Shown: positions 54,623 to 64,000 of the stretch, one piece after another
Layout of the letters: each line of letters starts with the position of its first letter
How positions within the stretch are numbered: position 1 is the stretch's first letter
Assembly: GCA_034770075.1 (NCBI GenBank)
Contig: CM068377.1
Location: forward strand, 74,599,358-74,663,357
Length of the DNA: 64,000 nt
Source: Aralia elata
Taxonomy: Eukaryota; Streptophyta; Magnoliopsida; Apiales; Araliaceae
Reading direction: 5' to 3'
The notes under the pieces: model-generated
The model's input: only the letters and a program-made list of their open reading frames with translations
Told to the model about the DNA's origin: nothing
Databases searched by the model: none
Made by a program: the position numbers and the translations under genes

Positions 54623-57600
54623 ATGCCGCCCAGACGAATCCTACGAAATCATGGGATCGAAGAGTCAGTTAACAATGTAGAGGAAACTCCACCAAACCCA
54701 ATGCAAGATTTTGTGAACATGATGGCAGAAGCTCTGCGGAATCAAACGACTACCGCAGGAAACCAGACGGGCAACCACTTAGCCAATTTTAAAGACTTCA
54801 AGGCAGTAGGGCCTCCGGAGTTTAGAGGAACAGCGAACCCGATAGAGGCCCAGTCATGGATAAAGGAGATTGAAAAGGCCTTTGTCATCGCTAGAGTCGC
54901 TGAGGAGCAGAAGACAGTTTTTGCTACTTACTTAATGAAAGGTGAGGCTAACTTCTGGTGGGAAGCCAATCAGAACAAAGCTGGAATTGGAGTCGTGGCG
55001 TGGGAAGCTTTCAAGACGTTGTTTTTCGAGAATTACTTCCCTGAGAGTACGCAGGCAAAAATGGAGATCAAGTTTCTAGAATTGAAGCAAGAAAATTTGT
55101 CAGTGTCGGAGTACGCTGCAAAATTCAATGAATTGGCTAGATTCGCCCCACATCAGGTGGATACTGAGGTGAGGAAGGCCAGGAGATTCGAGAATGGATT
55201 AAAGCCGTGGATCTACAGCAAGGTAGCGGTTTTGCAAATTACATCGTTCTCAACCTTGTTGGAGAAAGCTCTCATTGCTGAAGGTGGGAGTGAAGCAGTT
55301 TCGAAATATAATCGGGAAAGGAACAAGAAGAAGGTAGAAGGAGGAAATGTAAATGTTAGCGGTGGTGGTAGCAACAGTAGGAAGCGTCAATGGAGCAGTG
55401 GGGGTAGCAATTCTGAAATCCAGCAAGGGAGCATACAACAGAAAAGGCCGGTATGTGGGAATTGCGGAAAGGGTCACTCGGGAGAGTGTATGAAAGGGAA
55501 GATGGTATGTTATACCTGTGGGCAAGAAGGGCATATCTCGCCCAATTGTCCTAAGGCGAAGAAGGGAGGTTGTTTCAATTGTGGAGAGATAGGGCATCGG
55601 AGCAAGGAATGCCCCCGAAAGAGGAATATGGATGGCGGAAACGGCAATAGGGGCAACAACTCGAGGACAACCAGTGGAGGACCAGCCCAGCCAAATAAGC
55701 CAACAGCAAGGACCTTCAACATGACAGTACAAGATGTTGTGGCATCCAGAGAGGTGGTGTCAGGTATTATTCCAATCAACAACATAGATGCCTATGTGCT
55801 ATTTGATTCGGGTGCTTCATGTTCTTTTGTTTCTGATGAATTTGCTCAAAGATTTAATTTGCCTAGTGAACTGTTAGAACACCCGATGAATGTAGAAGTA
55901 GCGAACAAAGAGATTATCCCCGTAAACTACATTTATAAGAATTGTTGTGCTGATGTGAGAGGGTTTAAGCTTAACGTGGACTTGTTGCCGATTCGTCTTG
56001 GAGAATTCGATGTAATCCTGGGGATGGATTGGTTAGCGAGCCACGGGGTGGTCATTGACTGTAAGAAAAAGTGCATATACCTACAGACTCCAGGTAAGTC
56101 GAAGGTGGTGTTCTACGGTAGTAAATCGCCGAGGCAATCTTGTTGTCTGACGATGATGCAAGCGAAGAGATTGCTTAAGAAGGGTTGTATAGGTTATTTG
56201 GCTCACGTGGTAGATACTCGACGGGTCGAGGGTGAACTGAGTCAGATACCCGTTGTAAGGGAATTCGTTGATGTCTTCCCAGATGAACTTCCGGGACTGC
56301 CACCGGATAGGGAGATAGAATTTGCAATCGACTTGGTACCCGGGACGGCACCGATATCTAAGGCGCCTTACCGAATGGCACCAGTAGAGATGAAAGAACT
56401 GATGGTTCAACTGCAGGAACTGTTAGACAGGGGTTATATCAGGCCAAGCGTGTCACCATGGGGAGCGCCAGTTCTGTTCGTAAAGAAGAAGGATGGCTCG
56501 ATGAGGCTTTGTATCGACTACCGTGAGTTGAACAAAGTTACGATTAAGAATAGGTATCCGCTACCCAGAATAGACGATCTGTTTGATCAACTCAAGGGAG
56601 CGAAATACTTTTCGAAGATCGATTTAAGGACAGGCTATCATCAACTAAGGGTGAGACAGGAGGATATTCCGAAGACGGCATTCAGAACTCGTTATGGACA
56701 TTTCGAGTTTCTGGTTATGTCATTTGGCCTGACAAATGCACCAGCGGCATTCATGGATATGATGAACAGAGTGTTCAAGCAGTATTTGGACAAGTTCGTG
56801 GTAGTATTCATCGATGATATCTTGGTGTATTCAGTGTCAGAGGAAGAACATGCTGAACATCTAAGGATTGCTCTGGAGGCATTAAGAAGGGAGAAACTGT
56901 ACGCAAAGTTTTCGAAGTGTGAATTTTGGTTGCAGAGGGTGCAGTTTCTTGGACACGTCATTGACAGTAGTGGTGTTTCGGTAGACCCAGCAAAGGTGGA
57001 AGCCATTATCAACTGGGAGCAGCCAAAGACACCAACGGAGATAAGAAGTTTCCTTGGGTTAGCAGGATACTATCGGAGATTCATCCAAGATTTTTCGAAG
57101 ATAGCATCACCGTTGACCAATCTAACCAGAAAGACGGTAAAGTTTGGTTGGACAGAGAAGTGCGAGGAGAGTTTCTTGGAACTGAAGAAGAGACTTAGCC
57201 AAGCACCAGTGTTGGCATTACCAGATGACACTGGGGGTTTTGTAGTATACAGTGATGCGTCACACAAGGGCCTTGGTTGTGTACTAATGCAGCACGGCAG
57301 GGTCATTGCATACGCTTCACGCCAGCTGAAGGACTATGAGAAAGGATACCCGACTCATGATCTGGAGTTAGCAGCAGTAGTGTTCGCCTTGAAGATTTGG
57401 AGGCACTACTTATATGGAGAGAGGTGCGAGATATATACAGGTCACAAAAGTCTGAAATATATCTTCACTCAGAAGGAGCTGAATATGAGGCAGCGCCGAT
57501 GGTTAGAATTAATCAAGGATTACGATTGTGAGATTCTGTACCATCCAGGCAAAGCAAATGTAGTAGCGGATGTCCTGAGTAGGAAAGGCAGAGAGAAATT

Positions 57601-59147
57601 GATGAGGCTTACAACTCAGGCAGAGCTGATAAAGGACTTTGGACGCCTGGAACTGGAGGTTAAGTATCCGATAGAGACGAACGAAAAATTGTTCACCGTG
57701 ACAGTAGGTCCGACTCTACTGGATAAGATAAAGGAGGCCTAAGAATTTGATGAAGAATGCATTGGCATTAAAAAGCAACTGTCGGAAGGAAAAATGTTGA
57801 AGTTCAAGGTTGACAGCACAGGTCTGCTGAGGTTCGAGAGAAGGATCTGGATACCCTATGTACCAGACTTAAGGGAAGAAATATTGCAGGAGGCCCATAA
57901 TACGAGATTTTCGGTACATCCGGGTAGCACCAAGATGTATCAAGATCTTCGTCAACATTATTGGTGGCCGCATTTGAAAGGGGAAGTTGCGGAATTCGTC
58001 AGCCGGTGTTTAACTTGTCAGAGGGTCAAGGCAGAGCACCAACGGCCGAGCGGATTGTTGCAACCCTTAGAGATTCCCGAGTGGAAGTGGGAGCACATCA
58101 CTATGGATTTTGTGGTAGGACTCCCGACAACACAAAAGGGTCTAGACGCCATCTGGGTGATCGTAGATCGGTTGACCAAGTCTGCACATTTTCTACCGAT
58201 CAAGATCAGGTACAAATTGGAGCAGTTGGCGAAACTCTACGTAAAGGAGATAGTATCGCGACATGGGGTGCCGGTTTCTATTGTGTCTGACAGAGATCCG
58301 CGCTTCACGTCAAATTTTTGGAGAAGCCTACAGGAGAGACTGGGAACACAGTTGAGAATGAGTACGGCGTATCATCCTCAGACCGATGGTCAGAGCGAGC
58401 GAGCGAACTATTCAGACCTTAGAGGACATGCTCCGGGCAGTTGTGATGGACTTAGGTGACAGCTGGGACGATCATTTGCCCTTGGTAGAGTTCGCTTACA
58501 ACAATAGTTACCACGCTAGCATTGGTATGCCACCGTACGAAGCATTATATGGAAGGAAGTGTCGAACGCCGTTGTGTTGGGATGAAGTTGGTGAACGGAG
58601 ATTGTTGGGACCAGAATTGGTACAACAAACCGTGGAAATCATTAAAGTAATAAGGCAGCGGTTAGTAGCGGCCCAGGATCGTCAGAAGAAGTATGCCGAC
58701 TTACATCGTCAGAAGCGAGACTTTGAAGTTGGCAGCTATGTATTTTTGAAGGTATCTCCCTGGAAAGGGAAGATCCGCTTTGGGAAGAAGGGCAAGCTGA
58801 GCCCTAGGTTCATAGGACCTTTCGAAATATTGAGGAGAATAGGCGAAGTGGCGTACGAGGTAGCATTACCCCCTGAGCTTGAGCACATTCACAATGTGTT
58901 TCATGTATCGGTGTTACGTCCATATAAGCCAGACTACAAGCATGTTATTTCCTATGAGCCAATTCAAGTCGAGAGGGACTTATCGTACGAGGAGGTTCCC
59001 GTCCAGATTCTCGATAGGAAGGAACAGAAGCTGAGAAACAAGACCATACATTCCGTCAAAGTTCTCTGGAGGAATCACGCAGTCGAAGAAGCTACGTGGG
59101 AACTCGAAGAGAAAATGAAGGCGAATTATCCGTTCTTATTTGAGTAA
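54623..59147 (+). pseudogene. gag-pol of Tekay III (one stop, one 4-bp frameshift, altered RNase H Asp)
   Basis: ATG 54623 gives MPPRRILRN, the usual Tekay start; the upstream in-frame TTG is not a start. Domains: Retrotrans_gag (~residues 70-185), three knuckles (first CGNCGKGHSGEC from residue 278, then CYTCGQEGHISPNC and CFNCGEIGHRSKEC), protease FDSGAS (Asp395), RT FIDDIL (Asp731-732), RNase H (Asp878; the TDHKSL motif reads TGHKSL, residue 940), HHCC finger, integrase core and chromodomain-like tail (VKVLWRNHAVEEATWELEE). TAA at 57740 interrupts before the integrase finger. A 4-bp repeat expansion near 58394-58406 shifts the frame at the integrase catalytic-Glu motif; the rest reads from 58386 to 59147 in the other frame. 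Otherwise well preserved. Confidence 0.93.
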
Positions 59148-59412
59148 CCCTATTTTTGCAATTCCGAGGACGGAATTTTTATAAGGGGGGAGGGATGTAA
59201 TGCCCGTGAATTTTGAACGTCCTTATTAATTAAATCTAATTTAATTTAATGAGTTAATGTTGTGTTCTATTTAAACCAACTTGGGTTAATTGGTGGGAGA
59301 TGTATAAGATGTGTCTATACTCGTGTTGGCAGGTATGATATAATTATGGTTAAGAAATAACCATAGGTGAGTCAAGTGTAGGAATTTGTGTGTAATGACT
59401 AAAATGGCCAAG

Positions 59413-59585
59413 AGTGGTTAATAACCAAGGTAATCATGAAGGGGCAATAACCACTGTATATCCCAGTGGTTAATAACCAATGAAATGATGGCGGGATAAT
59501 AAACCATTGTGTTTAACCAATGTAATGATGGCAAGATAATAACCAATGTTTAATAACCAATGGAAAATGGCTAATAACTAATGGA
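59413..59585. repeat. cluster of GGTTAATAACC palindromes in LTR III U3
   Basis: Five to seven copies or variants of (T)GGTTAATAACCA, spaced 20-50 bp, with ATGATGGC spacers, upstream of the TATA box. Part of it is also kept in the truncated 5' LTR. Confidence 0.75.
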
Positions 59586-59752
59586 TAATTAAGATTTTGA
59601 GAAAAGACTATTTTAACCTTGAAGGAGGTTGGAAAATGACTAAATTACCCTTGAGGAAGTTGCTAGGAAACTTCCTATTATTGACGAATTGACCGAATTG
59701 CCCTTGCCTAGTCATGGTTAATGACTATGTTGCCCATGGTCTTTATTTTTCC

Positions 59753-59760
59753 TATAAATA
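59753..59760 (+). promoter_or_regulatory. TATA box of LTR III
   Basis: TTTTTCCTATAAATAGGGCCC, closely matching LTR II (CCTATAAATAGG). It would drive transcription into the second unit. Confidence 0.7.
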
Positions 59761-60100
59761 GGGCCCTCACCAAAGATAATAGGGGTTGGCTCCCTTATTA
59801 TTCATCTCCTAAGAGAGTTGAGAGCATTGAGAGCATTGGAAAGCATTTGAGAGCAAAAGAAAATATATTGAGTCACCAAGGAGTGAAGGAGACCTAGCTA
59901 GTTCATATCCTTTTTCGGATCATACTTGGAAGGAAGAGGAGAATAGCCACTAACTCTAGGTATACATCTTCATTCTCTCAAACCCTAGTTTTCTTGTTGA
60001 TATTAAATAGCTAACATTTATTAGTGGTAGTCATTTATTTGTGTTGGGGTTTCTATGACTTATTGGTTGGAGGTTGTGGAAGAAATGAAATATTTATAGA

Positions 60101-60235
60101 TCTAGGTTTTATTTTGCTAGATCTATGTTTTATTTTGCTAGATCTATGTTTTATTTTGCTAGATCTATGTTTTATTTTGCTAGATCTATGTTTTATTTTA
60201 CTAGATCTACGTTTTATTTTGTTAGATCTATATTT
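60101..60235 (+). repeat. 21-bp tandem array (TCTATGTTTTATTTTGCTAGA)
   Basis: Six full units at 60101-60226 and a degenerate seventh. Because 21 is a multiple of 3, it gives an open frame repeating FILLDLC; this is a repeat artefact. Confidence 0.93.
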
Positions 60236-60574
60236 TTTTTCTAAAAGAATGCTTAACTCATGATCTTAAAACCTAGGTGATGATAAATAATGGTTTAGTA
60301 TGTTTTATTAATAATATGTTGAAGTTTAAAAATATTTGTAGCAAGTTTAGGTGGTTTGATGGGCTAAAACATGTATACAATGATTTATTGGAGTACAAAA
60401 CTTATTGACGAAAAATATTGATTTAAGTCATAAATATTTTGTTGTAATATTAGAAATATTTTTCTTAGCCATGGGGATTTTTTTTTGGAGATTTAAAACT
60501 TTCTTGATGGTATTAGAATTAATTGAATGTAAAAACAACCCCCTGGAAGGCTGCTGCTTGATAAGGGCTAAGAC

Positions 60575-60715
60575 AGGCCGCGCATGGCGCGCGTCTTAGA
60601 AAAGGGGGCTGGCCGCGCATGGCGCGCCAGCGTATTCCTTCAACCAGCGGCAGCCAAACGGCGCCGTTTTGGCCAGGCAGGGAAGGCTCACGCGCAATGC
60701 GCGGGCGGGCGATCA
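60575..60715. other. GC-rich palindromic patch in LTR III
   Basis: GGCCGCGCATGGCGCGC occurs twice (60577 and 60611), followed by CGCGCAATGCGCGGGCGGGCG. It is set in AT-rich LTR sequence. Each copy is close to an inverted repeat. Confidence 0.7.
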
Positions 60716-60899
60716 GGCGGGGGAAATTACGGTTGTGCCCCTCCGTCCGAATTTCGTCTTATTTACCAAATTGCCATCGAGACTTGTTTTTATAAATATT
60801 AAATACTTAAAACCCTTACTATTATTATTATTTTTATAAAATAATAATAATAAAATAATAGTCATATAAAATTTAATTTCTGGGATGTGCTATTATATT

Positions 60900-61760
60900 T
60901 TCCATATATACTAAATTAATTATTGTTTAATTATTATTAAATAATGATTAAGGATAATTAAAAAAAAATTGTAAATTAATTATTTATTATTTGATTAACT
61001 TAAATAATAAATAAACTTAATTGGTTATTATTTATTATTAAATAATAACTAAAGATAATTATTACTCACTAATTAACTATTATTTGATTAAATTAAATAA
61101 TAAATAAATCTAATTAGTTATTATTTACTATTAGATAATAACTAAAGATAATTCATACTTACTTACTAATTAATTATTTATTATTTGATTTACTTTAAAT
61201 AATAAATAAACTTAATTAGTGATTATTTAATCTTAAATATTAAGTAGTGACAATTAATATTCATAACTTAGTTGTTATTTAATTAATAATTAAATAATAA
61301 ATGAATATAATTAGTTATTAAATACTATTAATAATAACTAAGGATAATTCTTATTCACTAAGTAATTATTTATTACTTGATTAACCTTAAATAATAAATA
61401 AATCTAATTAGTTATTATTTATTATTAAATAATAACTAAAGATAATTCATATTTACTAATTAATTAATTATTTATTATTTAATTAACTTTAAATAATAAA
61501 TAAATCTAATTAGCTATTATTTATTATTAAATAATGACTAAAGATAATTGTTACGCACTAATTAATTATTTATTATTTGATTAACTTTAAATAATAAACA
61601 AACCTAATTAATTATTATTTAATCTTAAATAATAATTAAAGACAATTAAAATTTATAATTCGACTATTATTTAATTAATAAATTAAATAATAAGTGAATA
61701 TAATTAGTTATTAATTACTATTATTAATAACTAAAGATAATTAATTAATTACTATTTAAT
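60900..61760. repeat. AT-only long-unit tandem array in LTR III
   Basis: About seven to eight units of ~100-115 bp are built from TAATTATTTATTATTTGATT, AACTTTAAATAATAAATAAA, TCTAATTAGTTATTATTTA and AATAATAACTAAAGATAATT. Units are self-complementary (TTATTATTTA with TAAATAATAA). Nearly no G or C over 800 bp. Confidence 0.85.
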
Positions 61761-63127
61761 AGTAATTAAATAAAGATAGAATTAATAAAATAGAGAGAGT
61801 TTAAATAACTCATTAATTACCCGGTTATAATTAATTGTTAAAGGGTTTAATAAATGAATATCACTTGGGAAAAGGTAATGTTAATTAATTGAACAATTAT
61901 TATTAATTGTTTAAGGGTTTAATAAGTGTTTATCACTTAAGGGAAAACATTGTTAATTAATTAAACCATCAACCTAAAGATCAATTAAGTGTCTTATAGG
62001 AGTTACTATAGTTTATTAACTTATGTGTGCTATGTGATTTGTTTAATTGATTGAATAAGTAGCATAAGTAAGCGTAACGATATACAACTACGCAGTACTA
62101 ATTGATCATAGATCAACATTATCAATGTTAGGTTCTTCAAGGCCAATTAGTTAAAGCTAGAATTGTTGTAGCGGAGCAGACAGGCAAGTTCCCTAACTCA
62201 AACTCGAGTTATTATTTTCGAAGCATGTTAGTGAATAATTATTGTTGATTATTCACATCTATACTGGTTATTGAGACTCGCACCTTGTGCAATTATTTTC
62301 GTGCCCTATTATTATTGAACTGTATATTCAATTGAAGTTCTTTCAGACATGAATTATTTATAAGATAGATCTATGCTATTTGTATCAGCTAGATCAAGCA
62401 TGTCTAATTTGTTAAATCAAAGGTATTTTAAAAGCTGTTCTTATTATATTGTCATGTAAGAACTCTTGGCTGAGCAAAGGATAAATTTGATTTAAGGCAT
62501 GATATCAATGTCGGTTATTAAGTGTCTATGCATAAATCACGGGGTATGAAAGGCTGATCCCCTTGATTACCAAAACTTTTTAAGAGGTCCAGTCTAAGTG
62601 CTGAGAACCTTGGCAAATGTCCCTGGTTATTTCAAACCACTCAGTAATTGAATTTCAATTATTCGAATATTCAAGCGTTGACTATTAATTCACGTTTCTC
62701 CACACTTTTATACTGTTGTTGAACATTGAAAGCAAAATTTTCTTCTATTCATGATATATCTCCCTTGTGTATAAACTTGCTAAGCAAACTAGTTGCTTAC
62801 CCTTGCTATATCATGATCTTTATTTCAGCTAAGGCAGAAACGTCTAGGGGAGACAAAGGAAAAGGGAAGGTGCAAGAGTAGATGCCCGTTAGTGCCTATG
62901 TACTAGCTATTTCCGAATGTGGTTTGATTAAGTGAACCTTTATTTGTATTAAGAGTACGTTTTATGTTAAGGTTAAAGAACCTTGGGACCAGAATTGTAA
63001 GACTTTATTTCCATTCGATAAACAATGTATGTTTATTATTCCGCATTTAGTTAGATAGTATGTTTGTCGTCGAATTATCGTGAGCACTGAATTCGAGGTT
63101 TGGAAACCTGGATTTGGGGGTGTCACA
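61761..63127 (+). other. R/U5 side of LTR III without a gene
   Basis: No coding region. A repeated phrase (TAATTGTTTAAGGGTTTAATAAGTG) near 61840-61960 is the only repetition noted. It ends at the primer site. Confidence 0.6.
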
Positions 63128-63690
63128 GGTTGGTATCAGAGCTATAGGTTATAACCCTTAGGAGAAAGAGTTCTTAGGCTATAACCTGAGAGAATGTAGA
63201 GGATAGTTGGAAGTGGGTGGTTATGCCTTGATCAGTGTTATTGGTACTACCATTTGATTTACTAGAGTTGTATTAACCTCAGCAAGGTGCGAGGTAGTTC
63301 GTATGTAGGATGTACTTCCCAATTATGTAGGTAGGAAAGAATGGTTTAAGTGAATCCCACCTTTTGTTATATTAAATGGGATGGTAGCAATTATGACAAT
63401 ATGCCTGTGATAAACGTGTAAGACGCTTAAGTCGGTATATGAATATAGATGCATTATTATGGTATGTGCTTGAGAATTTTACTTGATATACCATTTATGC
63501 AATGATTTTGTTAATTCAGTGAGACTGAATCGGTATCTTAGTAACTTAAATCACTAATCGGGAAAGCAGAATTTCCGAGGTTGGGTAATCTAAAACTCCC
63601 ACACAAGAGTCATGTGATTATTATATACATGCTAAATACTTATGTTTTAAGGAAGCCCGAGTAACGTGTTAGGGTTTGCTTAAACAGATA
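63128..63690 (+). other. primer site and 5' leader of the second Tekay III unit
   Basis: TGGTATCAGAGC at 63131-63142 is the initiator-tRNA-Met primer site, three bases after the LTR. The leader from 63489 to 63690 is nearly identical to 54421-54622 of the first unit. Confidence 0.88.
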
Positions 63691-64000
63691 ATGCCGCCCA
63701 GACGAATCCTACGAAATCATGGGATCGAAGAGTCAGTTAACAATGTAGAGGAAACTCCACCAAACCCAATGCAAGATTTTGTGAACATGATGGCAAAAGC
63801 TCTGCGGAATCAAACGACTACCGCAGGAAACCAGACGGGCAACCACTTAGCCAATTTTAAAGACTTCAAGGCAGTAGGGCCTCCGGAGTTTAGAGGAACA
63901 GCGAACCCGATAGAGGCCCGGTCATGGATAAAGGAGATTGAAAAGGCCTTTGTCATCGCTAGAGTCGCTGAGGAGCAGAAGACAGTTTTTGCTACTTACT
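63691..64000 (+). CDS. gag start of the second Tekay III unit (runs off window)
   Basis: ATG 63691 opens MPPRRILRN and stays open to the window edge (103 codons). It matches unit 1 except for at least two replacements: Glu to Lys in the EALRNQ region (KALRNQ here) and Gln to Arg before SWIKE. Gag N-terminal domain; whether the rest is intact cannot be judged. Its upstream LTR has promoter and primer site, unlike unit 1. Confidence 0.85.
   Translation, partial: MPPRRILRNHGIEESVNNVEETPPNPMQDFVNMMAKALRNQTTTAGNQTGNHLANFKDFKAVGPPEFRGTANPIEARSWIKEIEKAFVIARVAEEQKTVFATY

Larger units (their letters stand above)
54079..63127 (+). mobile_element. Tekay-like Ty3/Gypsy element III, first unit of an LTR-internal-LTR-internal tandem
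   Basis: It comprises a truncated 5' LTR (54079-54420) fused to the last part of the 5' leader, gag-pol (54623-59147), polypurine tract (AAGGGGGGAGGGA, about 59183-59195) and a full LTR (59196-63127). That LTR is followed by another primer site and another gag, so it also serves as 5' LTR of the next unit. The left flank 5-mer is cttgt; the right end is outside the window. The two LTR starts differ by two changes in about 340 bp, so the structure is young. Confidence 0.93.
59196..63127 (+). repeat. full-length LTR of Tekay III (3' LTR of unit 1, 5' LTR of unit 2)
   Basis: TGTAATGCCCGTG to GGGGGTGTCACA, 3932 bp, far longer than LTRs I and II. Landmarks: GGTTAATAACC palindrome cluster (59413-59575), TATA box 59753-59760, 21-bp array (60101-60235), GC-rich palindromic patch (60575-60715), AT-rich long-unit array (60900-61760). 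Directly followed by the primer site. Confidence 0.93.

Noticed and set aside
60024..60263. 79-codon frame with repeated FILLDLC
   Set aside because: Direct translation of the 21-bp tandem repeat.
1..64000. tRNA, rRNA or organelle-derived genes
   Set aside because: None seen. The only tRNA-like matches are the short retroelement primer-binding sites.

Overview
The window is AT-rich plant nuclear DNA, almost certainly from a flowering plant. It is made nearly entirely of nested LTR retrotransposons around one host gene. The evidence is a three-exon WRKY transcription-factor gene with canonical plant splice sites, Ty3/Gypsy elements of three kinds (Tekay-like chromoviruses, Tat/Ogre-like elements, and an unplaced gag fragment), a long-LTR Ty1/Copia family resembling the Angela/Tork group, and a PIF/Harbinger-like terminal-inverted-repeat element. 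The species cannot be named from this sequence.

Layout. 1-6975: Tekay-like element I, decayed, with a Copia solo LTR (1560-3403, TSD attac) inside its reverse transcriptase and its 3' LTR at 4591-6975. 6976-7771: simple-sequence spacer. 7772-22162: PIF/Harbinger-like element (TSD taa) that was split at caaac by a minus-strand Tat-like Gypsy element (8974-22006). That element has three LTRs (A 8974-11021, B 17857-19955, C 19956-22006), scrambled pol debris and large tandem-repeat arrays. 22356-24693: the WRKY50/51-type gene on the minus strand, the only clear host gene. About 25134-26302: LTR and leader of another Tat/Ogre-like element, interrupted by a minus-strand Copia element (26303-35407, TSD cccac). 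35449-44722: plus-strand Copia element of the same family, with no matching TSD. 44723-51105: Tekay-like element II, missing its 5' end. 51106-51989: Gypsy gag fragment. 51990-54078: a further LTR-like sequence with an extremely GC-rich minisatellite. 54079-64000: Tekay-like element III, an LTR-internal-LTR-internal tandem whose first LTR is mostly deleted and whose second gag runs off the window.

Mutual logic. Insertion order can be read from target-site duplications: PIF/Harbinger-like element, then Tat element; Tekay I, then Copia solo LTR; Tat LTR/leader, then minus-strand Copia. No retrotransposon here is intact. The two Tekay/Copia reading frames that survive in one frame (Copia plus-strand, Tekay II) are broken only by in-frame stops, nearly all explicable as C-to-T changes at Gln, Arg or Trp codons, as expected for methylated, silenced DNA. 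Several young insertions (minus-strand Copia, Tat element) carry badly decayed coding regions, so they were probably mobilised in trans. Both Copia copies share a Glu-to-Lys change at the integrase catalytic glutamate.

The most notable signals are that shared catalytic change, a repeated short hairpin in both Copia leaders, a conserved structured segment in the Tat LTRs that contains a primer-site-like sequence, the three-LTR Tat structure with a two-LTR-type junction, and the Tekay III tandem with a deletion at 4-bp microhomology. Element identities rest on motif recognition by eye, and divergence figures are hand estimates over parts of each LTR.
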